A stretch of 22,730 bases of DNA from an uncultured Methylobacillus sp. (lineage in GTDB: Bacteria; Pseudomonadota; Gammaproteobacteria; Burkholderiales; Methylophilaceae): NCBI GenBank assembly GCA_946481235.1, contig CAMLME010000006.1:1-22730 (forward strand), read 5' to 3'. The notes under the pieces were generated by a model, which ran no database searches, was not told where the DNA came from, and saw nothing but the letters and a program-made list of their open reading frames with translations. This document shows, one piece after another, positions 15,566-22,730 of this stretch. The translations under genes were made by a program, and so were the position numbers. Positions within the stretch are counted from its first letter, which is position 1. Every line of letters begins with the position of its first letter.

Positions 15566-16651
15566 TTACTGAGCCTTCTCAGGGGCCATCAATTGCGCCA
15601 CGCCCTTGCGGGTTGATCTCGCCCACGGCATGGGCTTCACCCCGATGCGGCCCATGAAGAACAGGCGTTCGACTTGCGATGCACCCACCATGGCCTCCAG
15701 CCTTGCATTCAGCCGTGCCGTCTCCTCGAGTGCGGCTTGTGTCACGGTGAAAGCCAGGCCACGGCGGTGATAGCGCGTAAAGATGACCGGTGTCATTTCG
15801 GGCTGGATAAGCCAGCCCAGCTGGGTGGCCGTCAGCCAGAAACGCTGGAGCGCGCGGCCGGCGGCGATATAGTCGTCCACGGAGACGAGGGGGGCGGGAG
15901 CAGACAAGGCAAAGTGGGCGCCGCAGCGCAAGCCGGGGAGCAGATCCAGTTGGAGCCTGGGCGGCAGATGCCCTAAAAGATAGGTGTTAAAAAATCCGAC
16001 ACGTTCCCAGCTGCCCATGACCCAATGCATGAAGCGGGCGGTCAGCGGGTCAACGCCGACGGCCTGCTCGGGAATTCTGTCCGTGCTGAATTGCGCACCC
16101 CACTCGATGACTGATTTGTGGACTGGATACGCCTCGGGGATGGTGAGGCGTATCTTGGCGTTGTCGAACATGAAGCGGGCCAGTCGCCAGCGCTGGGCGA
16201 GCCCTTCAAACCAGGCCACGGAATAGCCTTCGGGCAAGGACCGCGCGAGCGCTCTTTTTTGTTCATTGCTTAACGAGCGGGTGGACATCGGGCGTCGCTG
16301 AACGACGCGCTTCTCGATATAAGGCGCCAGGGGGTCGGGCGCCAGGGGGGCTTCCGGTTGCAGGCGTACATCGAACATCAAGTGGGTTTCCGCCGTATTC
16401 GTGCGGCGCTGAATGGCGGCGGTACGTCCCACGGTACTGGCGGCAATGCACAAGGTCTCCAGCAGGGCGCCAACGGCCAGCTGACTGGCGTGGCCGTCCA
16501 GGTCGTAGACGACATGGTCGCGCGTGTCGAAGCCATGTACCAGGATGTGCTCGTTGCCGAGAATTTCGAATTGCCATGGCTGGGTGTTGTCGCCGCTGGG
16601 CGCCCAGCGGGCCAGGTCGAGTATGCGTTGAAGATGCAACGGCAAGGTCAT
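15566..16651 (-). CDS. Nitroreductase-fold oxidoreductase paired with a ThiF-like enzyme
   Basis: Protein of 361 residues whose N-terminal part carries the FMN-binding nitroreductase signature (LDLARWAPSGDNTQPWQFEI, residues 11-30). The later part is divergent, with a GRALQRFWLTATQLGWLIQPE segment near 255-275 that matches the C-terminal half of the fold. It is longer than a usual nitroreductase (about 200). ATG 16651 lies one base after the TGA of the ThiF-like gene, so the two are translationally coupled. In mycobacterial Rv1355c (MoeY) and relatives I recall ThiF and nitroreductase domains fused in one protein, which supports joint action. The reaction is unknown; an FMN-dependent redox step on an adenylated or acylated intermediate is a guess. 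Confidence 0.82.
   Translation of the reverse strand: MTLPLHLQRILDLARWAPSGDNTQPWQFEILGNEHILVHGFDTRDHVVYDLDGHASQLAVGALLETLCIAASTVGRTAAIQRRTNTAETHLMFDVRLQPEAPLAPDPLAPYIEKRVVQRRPMSTRSLSNEQKRALARSLPEGYSVAWFEGLAQRWRLARFMFDNAKIRLTIPEAYPVHKSVIEWGAQFSTDRIPEQAVGVDPLTARFMHWVMGSWERVGFFNTYLLGHLPPRLQLDLLPGLRCGAHFALSAPAPLVSVDDYIAAGRALQRFWLTATQLGWLIQPEMTPVIFTRYHRRGLAFTVTQAALEETARLNARLEAMVGASQVERLFFMGRIGVKPMPWARSTRKGVAQLMAPEKAQ
15985..16001 (-). promoter_or_regulatory. 17-bp enhancer-like motif (site E) inside the nitroreductase gene
   Basis: Minus-strand TGTCGGATTTTTTAACA, 16 of 17 positions identical to site A. It lies in coding sequence, where it encodes VGFFN, about 545 bp upstream of the pepA-like sigma-54 promoter. 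Function at that distance is possible for a sigma-54 activator but chance or coding constraint cannot be excluded. Confidence 0.35.
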
Positions 16652-16652
16652 T

Positions 16653-17525
16653 TCAGATTCCCAATTGGTGCCGGGCAACGGCAATGGCCAGCGTGTTCAG
16701 GGGGTTGCGATTGCCGCCCGGACGCCAGGTATGCGCCAGTTTGTTGCGATAGCTGTCGAACTGGATGCCGTGTGGCGCCGCCCACACCTTGCCGCGGCCG
16801 AGCAGGATTTTGAGTGCTTCGCTGGCCGCGACGCCGGCGCAGAGCTGGCAGGCCATGATGGTGGAGGGTCCCCTACGCGCCTTGAGATCGACCCGGGTCT
16901 TGTCCGCCAGGTAATGGCGATGCAACAGCGCAGGCGCGAGGCCGACGAGGAAGCGCACGGCCTTTTCAAGCTCGGGGCGACCTGCGAGCTGGAAGTATTC
17001 TTCGAACGTCATGCCGCCAGGCATGAAATTGAGCAAGGCCGCGCCCATGCCAAGCGGGGCGACGGTGACGGCCGGGATGTCGTATTGGGCGCAGTGGGCG
17101 AATACGCGCTCGCGCGCCTCGAAGGCAAAGAAGTCGAGCCCGTCGACATAAATATCCACATCCTTGAAGAATGCCTGCAGATTGTCCTCGTTGACCCCGT
17201 GTGGATAGATGCCCAGCGCGGCCTCGGGATTGATTTCACGTGCCATTTCCGCCAGCACCTCGACCTTGGGACGATCCAGGGTAGACATGCCCGCCCCTGC
17301 CTGCCGGTTGAAGTTGGCGAGCTCAAAGGTATCCAGATCGGCAATGTTAAATTTTCCGACACCCAGACGCGCCAGCGTGAGCAAATGAAAACCGCCCACG
17401 CCGCCCATCCCGGCAATGGCAACCCGCTTATGCCGCAGAATCTTTTGCTCGATATCGCTTAACCAGCCGATATTGCGCGAGAACGCGGTTTCATAACTGA
17501 ACTCGATATCGTCCGGCAATGACAT
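16653..17525 (-). CDS. ThiF/MoeB/E1-like adenylyltransferase family protein
   Basis: Cytoplasmic 290-residue protein with the Rossmann-type E1 fold: GMGGVGG nucleotide loop (39-45), IADLDTFELANFNRQ (61-75) with the conserved acidic pair and the arginine that contacts ATP, and a C-terminal CQLCAGVAASEALKILLG helix. The fold normally activates a carboxylate, such as the C-terminus of a ubiquitin-like sulfur carrier, by adenylation. The paired CXXC zinc ligands of MoeB are not present; the only CXXC-like element is the helix CQLC. No ubiquitin-like carrier gene is nearby. ATG 17525 is chosen over 17540 because CGGAGAAATC lies just upstream of it. It sits between the FeeM-like acyltransferase (97 bp before) and the nitroreductase (1 bp after). 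Confidence 0.87.
   Translation of the reverse strand: MSLPDDIEFSYETAFSRNIGWLSDIEQKILRHKRVAIAGMGGVGGFHLLTLARLGVGKFNIADLDTFELANFNRQAGAGMSTLDRPKVEVLAEMAREINPEAALGIYPHGVNEDNLQAFFKDVDIYVDGLDFFAFEARERVFAHCAQYDIPAVTVAPLGMGAALLNFMPGGMTFEEYFQLAGRPELEKAVRFLVGLAPALLHRHYLADKTRVDLKARRGPSTIMACQLCAGVAASEALKILLGRGKVWAAPHGIQFDSYRNKLAHTWRPGGNRNPLNTLAIAVARHQLGI
17345..17361 (-). promoter_or_regulatory. 17-bp enhancer-like motif (site F) inside the thiF-like gene
   Basis: Minus-strand TGTCGGAAAATTTAACA fits the consensus TGTCGGAWWWWTTWACA at every position. It encodes VGKFN within the thiF-like gene, in the same reading phase as site E in the nitroreductase gene. It is about 1.9 kb from the pepA-like promoter. 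Function is doubtful without binding data. Confidence 0.3.
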
Positions 17526-17622
17526 GATTTCTCCGTGCATCAGGCGATTGCTTGAAAAGGCTGGTATGGCAGAGCCCGTGTTTCAGCCAGGTCGCCGGCG
17601 AATATCCCTGCCAATTCAGTCC

Positions 17623-18396
17623 CTAACCGATGTTTTGCAGCCGATGGAGTATGCCTTCCTCCTCGCGATGGGAGAAGAAATAGGGATACAAGGATCGTTC
17701 AATCCCGGGGTGGCTGCTGGTGCCCCCCAGTTTCTGAATCTGCTCGGCGACGAAGTCCACATCCACCCACAGCAGAACGGCCGGGGCATTGACGCGAGGG
17801 TTCATTCTTCTTTCCCCAAGCCGCTTGAAACCAAGCATCGTTTCATAGAAGCGACGGTGTCTCGGGTTGACCTCGATGAAGACGTCGGTGCATTTGTGGA
17901 TGTACCGGCCGTAGATAAAGACCACGTGAAAAAGAGAGCCCATGACCAGCTTGGAGCGAACCTTGGGATCGAAGGCCAGCTTGATCAGTTCGCAAACCTT
18001 GCCGCCAAGATTCCGGCGGATATCGACTTGATCCTTGAAGATTTCGTCGGCCAGTATGCCGATGGGGGAGTCGATGCTGAGCGTGATGGTTCCGATGGCT
18101 GTATCTCTGTCGGAGGCAGTCAAGGTAATGCGGCTGGGACTTTCATGGAGCTCGTGCGACCCGGAGTAGCCTCTCCACGTATACATCTTGTTGATAAGCA
18201 TGCTTGCGGAATTGCGGCCTTCTTCGGTATCGGCAAGACGGATGGCAAAGGTTTTCTGATCAACGGTCAAGTCTTCAAACTCGATGCGCGGTTCGGTGTC
18301 CGGGCATATAACGTCCTCCATGGTGGGGGTGTATAGAATTTCCTTGATGGTCTTATCGGGTACCATCTCGTCCTGCCCCCGGTTTTTGTTGGGCAT
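17623..18396 (-). CDS. FeeM-like N-acyl amino acid synthase / PEP-CTERM-locus acyltransferase
   Basis: Soluble 257-residue GNAT-fold acyltransferase. The mid-region IGTITLSIDSPIGI, the ELIKLAFDPKVRS segment and the C-terminal FIEVNPRHRRFYETMLGFKRLGERR are the hallmarks of the FeeM/LuxI-like group, which transfers a fatty acyl chain from acyl-carrier protein to an amino acid such as tyrosine. Related acyltransferases are known in exosortase loci. ATG 18396 has GAGGAG at good distance; a longer frame to 18483 has no such support. It lies 125 bp after PrsT and 97 bp before the ThiF-like gene on the same strand. The substrate is unknown; an acyl-amino acid made here and modified by the next two gene products is an inference. 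Confidence 0.8.
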   Translation of the reverse strand: MPNKNRGQDEMVPDKTIKEILYTPTMEDVICPDTEPRIEFEDLTVDQKTFAIRLADTEEGRNSASMLINKMYTWRGYSGSHELHESPSRITLTASDRDTAIGTITLSIDSPIGILADEIFKDQVDIRRNLGGKVCELIKLAFDPKVRSKLVMGSLFHVVFIYGRYIHKCTDVFIEVNPRHRRFYETMLGFKRLGERRMNPRVNAPAVLLWVDVDFVAEQIQKLGGTSSHPGIERSLYPYFFSHREEEGILHRLQNIG

Positions 18397-18521
18397 TGGG
18401 TTCTCCTCATGTGAGAGCCTAACCTTCTGGCCCATCCCTGTTATTTTTGTTGTGTCTATCCCAGGAAGGCCAACGGTTGTCATCCATATTGTTGTTTAAA
18501 TTAGTCATATTATTCAGTTTG

Positions 18522-21305
18522 TTAAAGGCTCTTTAGCAGTGCTCGTGCTTCTTCGATTTGAGAAAAACTCTTTCCGCTCGCCAGTAGTTGCTCCAGTTCC
18601 TTCTTCGCCTTGACCTTGTCGCCGGACTTCGCCAACCCCACCGCCAGGTGGTAGCGAATCACAGGAGCCCCCGGCGCCAGGTCGACGGCCTTTTGCAAGA
18701 GCGGCAGGCCGCGCGCGACGTCGCCTTGCTCCACTCGTATCCATCCCAGGGTATCCAGGAGTGCGGCATTGTCCGGCTTAAGCTTGTTGGCTTGCTCGGC
18801 ATACCCCAGTGCGCGAGGATCATTCTGCTGGTGCAGTATCCAGGCCAGGTTATTCAGTGCCGGCACATAGTTTGGATTCAGCCGCAGAATGATCTGATAT
18901 TGCTCAATGGCCGCCTCGGTTTTTTTAGCAGCAAGAAAGGTACCAGCTAGATATAAACGGGTCGTATTATCCGCAGGGTGCTCCTTCACCCATTTGATCA
19001 ATCGGGCGTCTGCTTCCTTGCCCTTTCCAGCATTGGTGAGGGCTTCGTGCAGTTTTATCAGCGCGAGACCTCCTTTGCTGAGCGCATGGGCCTGCTCATA
19101 GAGTTTCGCCGCGAGATCGGGTTTTTTCTGTGCCATCAGCAGGTCACCCTCCAGCAAGTAGCCGGCAGGTGAATCGGCACGCTGCTTCTGGATCGTCTGG
19201 GCGATGGCGACCGCTTGATCGAACTTTCCATTACGGGCTTCCAGCGCCGCCAGGTTCATTTGCGCTTCCAGGTAGTCCGGCTGCAGTTCCAATGCCTTCT
19301 TGAGGGCTTCCGTTGCTGCCTGCGGGTTTTGCATGGCACCGTGCATGGAAGCGATGCGCAACTGCGCCAAAGCGGAGTTCGGACGCATGGCGGCGAGGCG
19401 GTTGTATGTGCTCAATGCAGCTTGCTTATCGCCGTTCGCAAGCTGCGCCTGGGCCAGAATATCCAGTACCTCGGGTGAGTTCGGGTTGGCGCCTTGGAGT
19501 TGTTGCGTTAAGGCGAGCGCTTTCTGTCTCTCACCCGTGCGCAGATAGTGTGTCGCCAGTTGCAGGGCTGGCTCTAAAGCATCCGGATTTTCTTTGCTGG
19601 CGCGCTCCAGCCAGACGGTGGCTTCCTGTTTCTGTCCTTGCGCAAGGGCGAGGTTGGCAAGCGCGTTCATCACTTTGAAGTTTTTCTTGTCCTTGGCGAG
19701 CAAGGCTTCGAAACGCTGCTTGGCCCGCTCAGGTTTCTTTTCTATCAGATCGAGTTTCGCCAGGTTGGCCACTGCAGGGAAAAAGGTGGGCTGGAGGGCA
19801 GTCGCCTTCTCAAAATTCGTCCGGGCGTTCGCGTAATCTTTCTTGCCAAGATAGGCAACCCCTTTCAGGTTGTGGCTGAGAGGGTTGCTGGGCTGGTCTT
19901 TCTCAAAGTTCTTCGCTGCATTCAATGCCAGGTCAAACTCATTCTTGCGCAGATGGGTAATGATCAGCAATAGATCCGGTCGGGAAGATATGCTGTCCAG
20001 ATCCGAGGCCATTTCAAGTTCGGCGATGGCCCGGGCATCATCGCCCTGTGCCAGCTTGCTGATGCCTAGCGCAGTGTGGACGTTAGCGTCTTTAGGTGAA
20101 AGTGCTGCGGCTTTTTCGAAGTACTCCTCCGCTTTTTCGAAATCTTTAGCTTGCATATACGTTTCGCCAGCAAGCCTGAGCAGTTCGAAGTCCTGTTGGG
20201 AGTTTTTGAGTGCCGGCTGCAGTACTTCAAAAGCGCTATCCGTCTTGTGGGCTCTCAGCAGGGTGGAAAGTAGCACTTTTCGGGCGTATGGATTCCTTGG
20301 GTCTTTGTCCAGATAACTTTTCAGGTAATGTTCGGCCTGGGGCATCGATCCCAAGGCATATTGCACCGCCCCTGCGAGCAGTATGCTGGGCCTGTGTTCC
20401 GGCGCCGCCCGCAGTATCTGCTGCAACGAATCCCAGGCCTCGGCATGCTTGCCCTGGCGGAAATCGAGCAGCGCCTGGGTGTAGAAGACCAGAAGCGTTT
20501 TGGGCGCCACTTCGCGTGCCGCCTGGATATCGGCTTTGGCGGCATCGAATTTCCCCATGCCGATTTCCAGGAAGGCTTTGTTGAGATGCGCCGCGACGTT
20601 CTTCGGCTGCAATTTCAGCGTCTGGTCGTAAGCGGCCATGGCCGGCTCGATTTTCCCCATGGCGCGCAACAGATCGGCCTTGAACAGCCATGCCTCGACA
20701 CTTTTCGGATTCTTTTCTACAGCCTGGTCGGAGAGGCGCGTCGCAGTCTCGACATTTCTTTCCGTAAGCGCATGCCGGGCCAGCCCGATGAGCGCTGCCG
20801 GAAAGTCGGCTTGACTGTCGAGGGCTTGTTCGAATGCCGCTTTTGCTTCCTGGTTCTTGCCCAGGGCCAGATAGGCATTGCCGCGCAGACTCGATATCTC
20901 GGGCGATTGCTTTTCACCCGATAACGGTTGGGTTTCGTCCAGAGTCTGCTGGAACTGACCCTGGATGAGCAGGGCCTTGCCAAGTTCGGGCAGTACACGG
21001 GTGCGACTCATGCCCAGACCCAGTGCCCTGCGGAGTTCTTTCTCCGCGGATTTCGAATCCCCTGTTTCGTTGTAGATCGACCCCAGCAGAAAGCGGGCCT
21101 CGGCGTCGTCCGGGTTCTTCTGCAAGGCATTCTTGAGCTGGATGATGGCGGCCGGAGTGTCGCCTTTTTGCTGATACTGCCGGGCTTCGGCGACCAGTGC
21201 CTGAGGCGTCTGCTGTTTTCCGCAGGAGGCGATGCCACCCAACATGAGAGCCGGTGCCAACAGCAGGGCGATGGCCCGTGTACGCGAATTTATTTGTTTG
21301 GACAT
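18522..21305 (-). CDS. prsT: XrtA/PEP-CTERM system TPR-repeat lipoprotein PrsT
   Basis: Very long TPR protein of 927 residues, the size expected for PrsT. A type II signal peptide ends in the lipobox IASC (cysteine at about residue 28), so it is probably anchored in a membrane facing the periplasm. The rest consists of about 20 or more tandem 34-residue TPR units, from ALVAEARQYQQKGDTPAAI near residue 35 to the end, for example DAEARFLLGSIYNETGDSKSAEKELRRAL and PALNNLAWILHQQNDPRALGYAEQA. Such proteins are a fixed part of exosortase A loci and are thought to scaffold polysaccharide assembly or export. ATG 21305 follows a strong GAGGAGAT ribosome-binding site. It is preceded 102 bp upstream by the epimerase gene; no sigma-54 element was found in that gap. 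Confidence 0.95.
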   Translation of the reverse strand: MSKQINSRTRAIALLLAPALMLGGIASCGKQQTPQALVAEARQYQQKGDTPAAIIQLKNALQKNPDDAEARFLLGSIYNETGDSKSAEKELRRALGLGMSRTRVLPELGKALLIQGQFQQTLDETQPLSGEKQSPEISSLRGNAYLALGKNQEAKAAFEQALDSQADFPAALIGLARHALTERNVETATRLSDQAVEKNPKSVEAWLFKADLLRAMGKIEPAMAAYDQTLKLQPKNVAAHLNKAFLEIGMGKFDAAKADIQAAREVAPKTLLVFYTQALLDFRQGKHAEAWDSLQQILRAAPEHRPSILLAGAVQYALGSMPQAEHYLKSYLDKDPRNPYARKVLLSTLLRAHKTDSAFEVLQPALKNSQQDFELLRLAGETYMQAKDFEKAEEYFEKAAALSPKDANVHTALGISKLAQGDDARAIAELEMASDLDSISSRPDLLLIITHLRKNEFDLALNAAKNFEKDQPSNPLSHNLKGVAYLGKKDYANARTNFEKATALQPTFFPAVANLAKLDLIEKKPERAKQRFEALLAKDKKNFKVMNALANLALAQGQKQEATVWLERASKENPDALEPALQLATHYLRTGERQKALALTQQLQGANPNSPEVLDILAQAQLANGDKQAALSTYNRLAAMRPNSALAQLRIASMHGAMQNPQAATEALKKALELQPDYLEAQMNLAALEARNGKFDQAVAIAQTIQKQRADSPAGYLLEGDLLMAQKKPDLAAKLYEQAHALSKGGLALIKLHEALTNAGKGKEADARLIKWVKEHPADNTTRLYLAGTFLAAKKTEAAIEQYQIILRLNPNYVPALNNLAWILHQQNDPRALGYAEQANKLKPDNAALLDTLGWIRVEQGDVARGLPLLQKAVDLAPGAPVIRYHLAVGLAKSGDKVKAKKELEQLLASGKSFSQIEEARALLKSL

Positions 21306-21407
21306 TGTTATCTCCTCAACCCCGGCAAATCTGCCAATGTGGGCTCATGCGGCATGAGAAGTCGATGAGTCCGAAACTAATGCATCAAGCTTCCTTCATT
21401 GCGCTCA

Positions 21408-22478
21408 TCAAACTGCAGCAGCGCTTTTCTCGCCGCCCCGGTCGCCGTGGGAAACGAGGTTGTCGACATACCAATCCATGGCCTGCTTCAGCCCGGCATC
21501 GATGCGATGCGTCGGCTGATATCCCAGCAGGTTCCCGGCTTTTGAAATGTCTGCCTGGGAATGGCGTACATCCCCGGCGCGAAAATCCACGTATTGCGGA
21601 CGATGCGCTTGCAAATGAGGAAATTGCTCAAGCAGTAGCGCGCGCATCATTTCATAGAGCTGATTCAGGCTGGTACGTTCATTCAGTGCCACGTTGTAAA
21701 CCTGATTAACGGCCTCCGGGCTGTCGGTCAGGGCGGCGAGCAGGTTGGCCTGGACGACGTTGTCGACAAAGCAGAAGTCCCGGCTGGTCTCGCCATCGCC
21801 GTTGATACGCAAGGGCTGATTCCGGATTAGCGCGGCCACCCATTGCGGAATTACCGCGGCGTAGGCGCCTTCCGGGTCCTGTCGCGGGCCGAAGACATTG
21901 AAGTAGCGCAACCCGATGGATTCGGTGCCGTAGCAGCGGGCGAACACATCCGCGTAGAGCTCGTTGACATACTTGGTAACCGCGTAGGGCGAGAGCGGCC
22001 TGCCGATGACCGCCTCCACCTTGGGCAAGTCGGGCTGGTCGCCGTAGGTCGAACTGGATGCGGCATACACAAAACGTTTGACGGAGGCGTCGCGGGACGC
22101 CACCAGCATGTTCAGGAAACCCGAAACATTGCTTGCGTTGGTCAGGATAGGGTCTTCAATGGAGCGCGGCACAGAGCCCAGGGCCGCTTCATGCAGGACA
22201 TAGTCCACGCCTTCGCAAGCCAGCATGCAGTCTTCAAGCTCGCGGATGTCGCCTTCGATAAACTTGAAATTGCTCCATGCTGCGGGGCCTACCAACTCCT
22301 GGACCTGCTTGAGGTTGTGCCGGTGGCCGGTTGAAAAATTGTCCAGTCCGGTCACTTTCTGGTTCAGCCCGAGCAAGGCTTCCAGCAGGTTGGAGCCGAT
22401 AAAGCCGGCAACCCCGATGATCAGCCAGTGGTGCTGGTGATTTTTTAAATGCTGCCGGGTTTCCTGATATGCGCTCAT
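21408..22478 (-). CDS. UDP-N-acetylhexosamine 4-epimerase (WbpP/TviC-like)
   Basis: Extended short-chain dehydrogenase/reductase of 356 residues that would interconvert UDP-GlcNAc/GalNAc or their uronic acids by 4-epimerisation for exopolysaccharide. The NAD-binding loop is GVAGFIG (22-28). The active site consists of SSST (141-144) and YAVTK (Tyr165, Lys169). The segment [21 protein letters not shown] is characteristic of the WbpP/TviC group. The residue before the glycine loop is Ile (LIIGVAG) where Thr is usual, a conservative oddity. ATG 22478 is preferred to GTG 22484 as GGGATGGGTG lies upstream of it. It starts 20 bp after the dehydrogenase stop, the same gene pairing as in O-antigen and Vi clusters. 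Confidence 0.9.
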   Translation of the reverse strand: MSAYQETRQHLKNHQHHWLIIGVAGFIGSNLLEALLGLNQKVTGLDNFSTGHRHNLKQVQELVGPAAWSNFKFIEGDIRELEDCMLACEGVDYVLHEAALGSVPRSIEDPILTNASNVSGFLNMLVASRDASVKRFVYAASSSTYGDQPDLPKVEAVIGRPLSPYAVTKYVNELYADVFARCYGTESIGLRYFNVFGPRQDPEGAYAAVIPQWVAALIRNQPLRINGDGETSRDFCFVDNVVQANLLAALTDSPEAVNQVYNVALNERTSLNQLYEMMRALLLEQFPHLQAHRPQYVDFRAGDVRHSQADISKAGNLLGYQPTHRIDAGLKQAMDWYVDNLVSHGDRGGEKSAAAV

Positions 22479-22498
22479 ATTCACCCATCCCTTTCCGG

Positions 22499-22730
22499 CT
22501 AGAGACGCCAGACACAGTGGCCGGCGGCGCGAAGTGCCGTCTGGTCGAACTGAGATTTGACGTCGATAAAGCAGCCCTGATCGGCCAGCTTGGATTGAAA
22601 ATCGCTCAGCGGTCTGGCCAGAAGCTCCCGATGCGACACGGCAGCGATAATGGCCTCCGCCCGCGCGCTTGAAATCTCCCCGGCCGGATCGACGCCGCGC
22701 CGGTAGTTATCGATCTTGTCCGCAGAAAGA
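22499..22730 (-). CDS. UDP-sugar 6-dehydrogenase (WbpO/TviB-like), C-terminal fragment
   Basis: Only the last 76 or so codons are in the window; the gene continues to the right. The visible end includes [35 protein letters not shown] and the terminal VWRL, which match the C-terminal UDP-binding domain of UDP-N-acetylhexosamine dehydrogenases that produce the uronic acid. This enzyme and the following epimerase together would make UDP-GalNAcA or an equivalent building block. The catalytic cysteine and NAD-binding domain lie outside the window. Confidence 0.85.
   Translation of the reverse strand, partial: LSADKIDNYRRGVDPAGEISSARAEAIIAAVSHRELLARPLSDFQSKLADQGCFIDVKSQFDQTALRAAGHCVWRL

Noticed and set aside
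21321..21336. Possible sigma-54 element upstream of prsT (TTGGCAGATTTGCC on the minus strand)
   Set aside because: GG and GC are 7 bp apart instead of 10, which sigma-54 does not tolerate.
21344..21358. Perfect 7-1-7 inverted repeat CTCATGC-G-GCATGAG upstream of prsT
   Set aside because: A one-base loop cannot form an RNA hairpin well, there is no T-tract, and no second copy or link to the other motifs was found. It could be an operator, but there is nothing to support that.
1..22730. Search for CRISPR arrays, insertion sequences, integrases, tRNA or rRNA genes
   Set aside because: No regularly spaced repeats, transposase-like proteins, tRNA-like cloverleaf or rRNA segments were recognised on either strand.

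Overview
The window looks like part of the exopolysaccharide and protein-sorting locus of a Gram-negative bacterium with an exosortase A (XrtA/EpsH)/PEP-CTERM system. Gene content, moderately high GC and protein style suggest a betaproteobacterium of the Nitrosomonadales/Rhodocyclales type. That placement is inferred: no rRNA or other marker gene is present.

Layout. Positions 1-5858 hold a tightly packed minus-strand exopolysaccharide assembly operon. In transcription order it encodes a Wza-like export lipoprotein, a Wzz-like chain-length protein, a BY-type tyrosine autokinase, an outer-membrane beta-barrel and an XrtA-associated ATPase that runs off the left edge. Across an AT-rich divergent region, two plus-strand genes follow (6199-8155): a GAF-domain protein and a Sel1/SLT lytic transglycosylase. 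Positions 8214-12830 hold a minus-strand three-gene unit encoding a LolA-like periplasmic protein, an outer-membrane barrel and an MMPL/RND transporter, which looks like a trans-envelope transport system. Positions 12966-15440 hold two PEP-CTERM substrate genes, one of them resembling the flocculation protein PepA. Each is a single-gene unit with its own sigma-54-type promoter and its own intrinsic terminator. Positions 15566-22730 hold another minus-strand run: a UDP-sugar dehydrogenase (partial), a UDP-HexNAc 4-epimerase, the giant TPR lipoprotein PrsT, a FeeM-like N-acyltransferase, a ThiF/E1-like enzyme and a nitroreductase-fold protein.

How it fits together. The dehydrogenase/epimerase pair would make uronic-acid nucleotide sugar for the polysaccharide. 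The Wza/Wzz/kinase/barrel set would assemble and export it. PEP-CTERM proteins would be processed by XrtA (outside the window) and act with the polysaccharide at the surface. The acyltransferase/ThiF/nitroreductase trio looks like a small lipid-metabolite pathway embedded in the locus.

Main discovery. A 17-bp motif, consensus TGTWAAWWWWTCCGACA, occurs at least six times between 6993 and 17361. Three copies lie about 60-135 bp upstream of exact GG-N10-GC sigma-54 promoters, in front of the transglycosylase and both PEP-CTERM genes. This fits the enhancer of a sigma-54 activator, most likely the XrtA-system regulator PrsR, and would define a local regulon. Two copies lie inside the thiF and nitroreductase coding regions, one lies in a convergent intergenic gap, and an 18-bp palindromic relative sits in front of the exopolysaccharide operon. 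No tRNA, rRNA, CRISPR array, insertion sequence or phage gene was seen.
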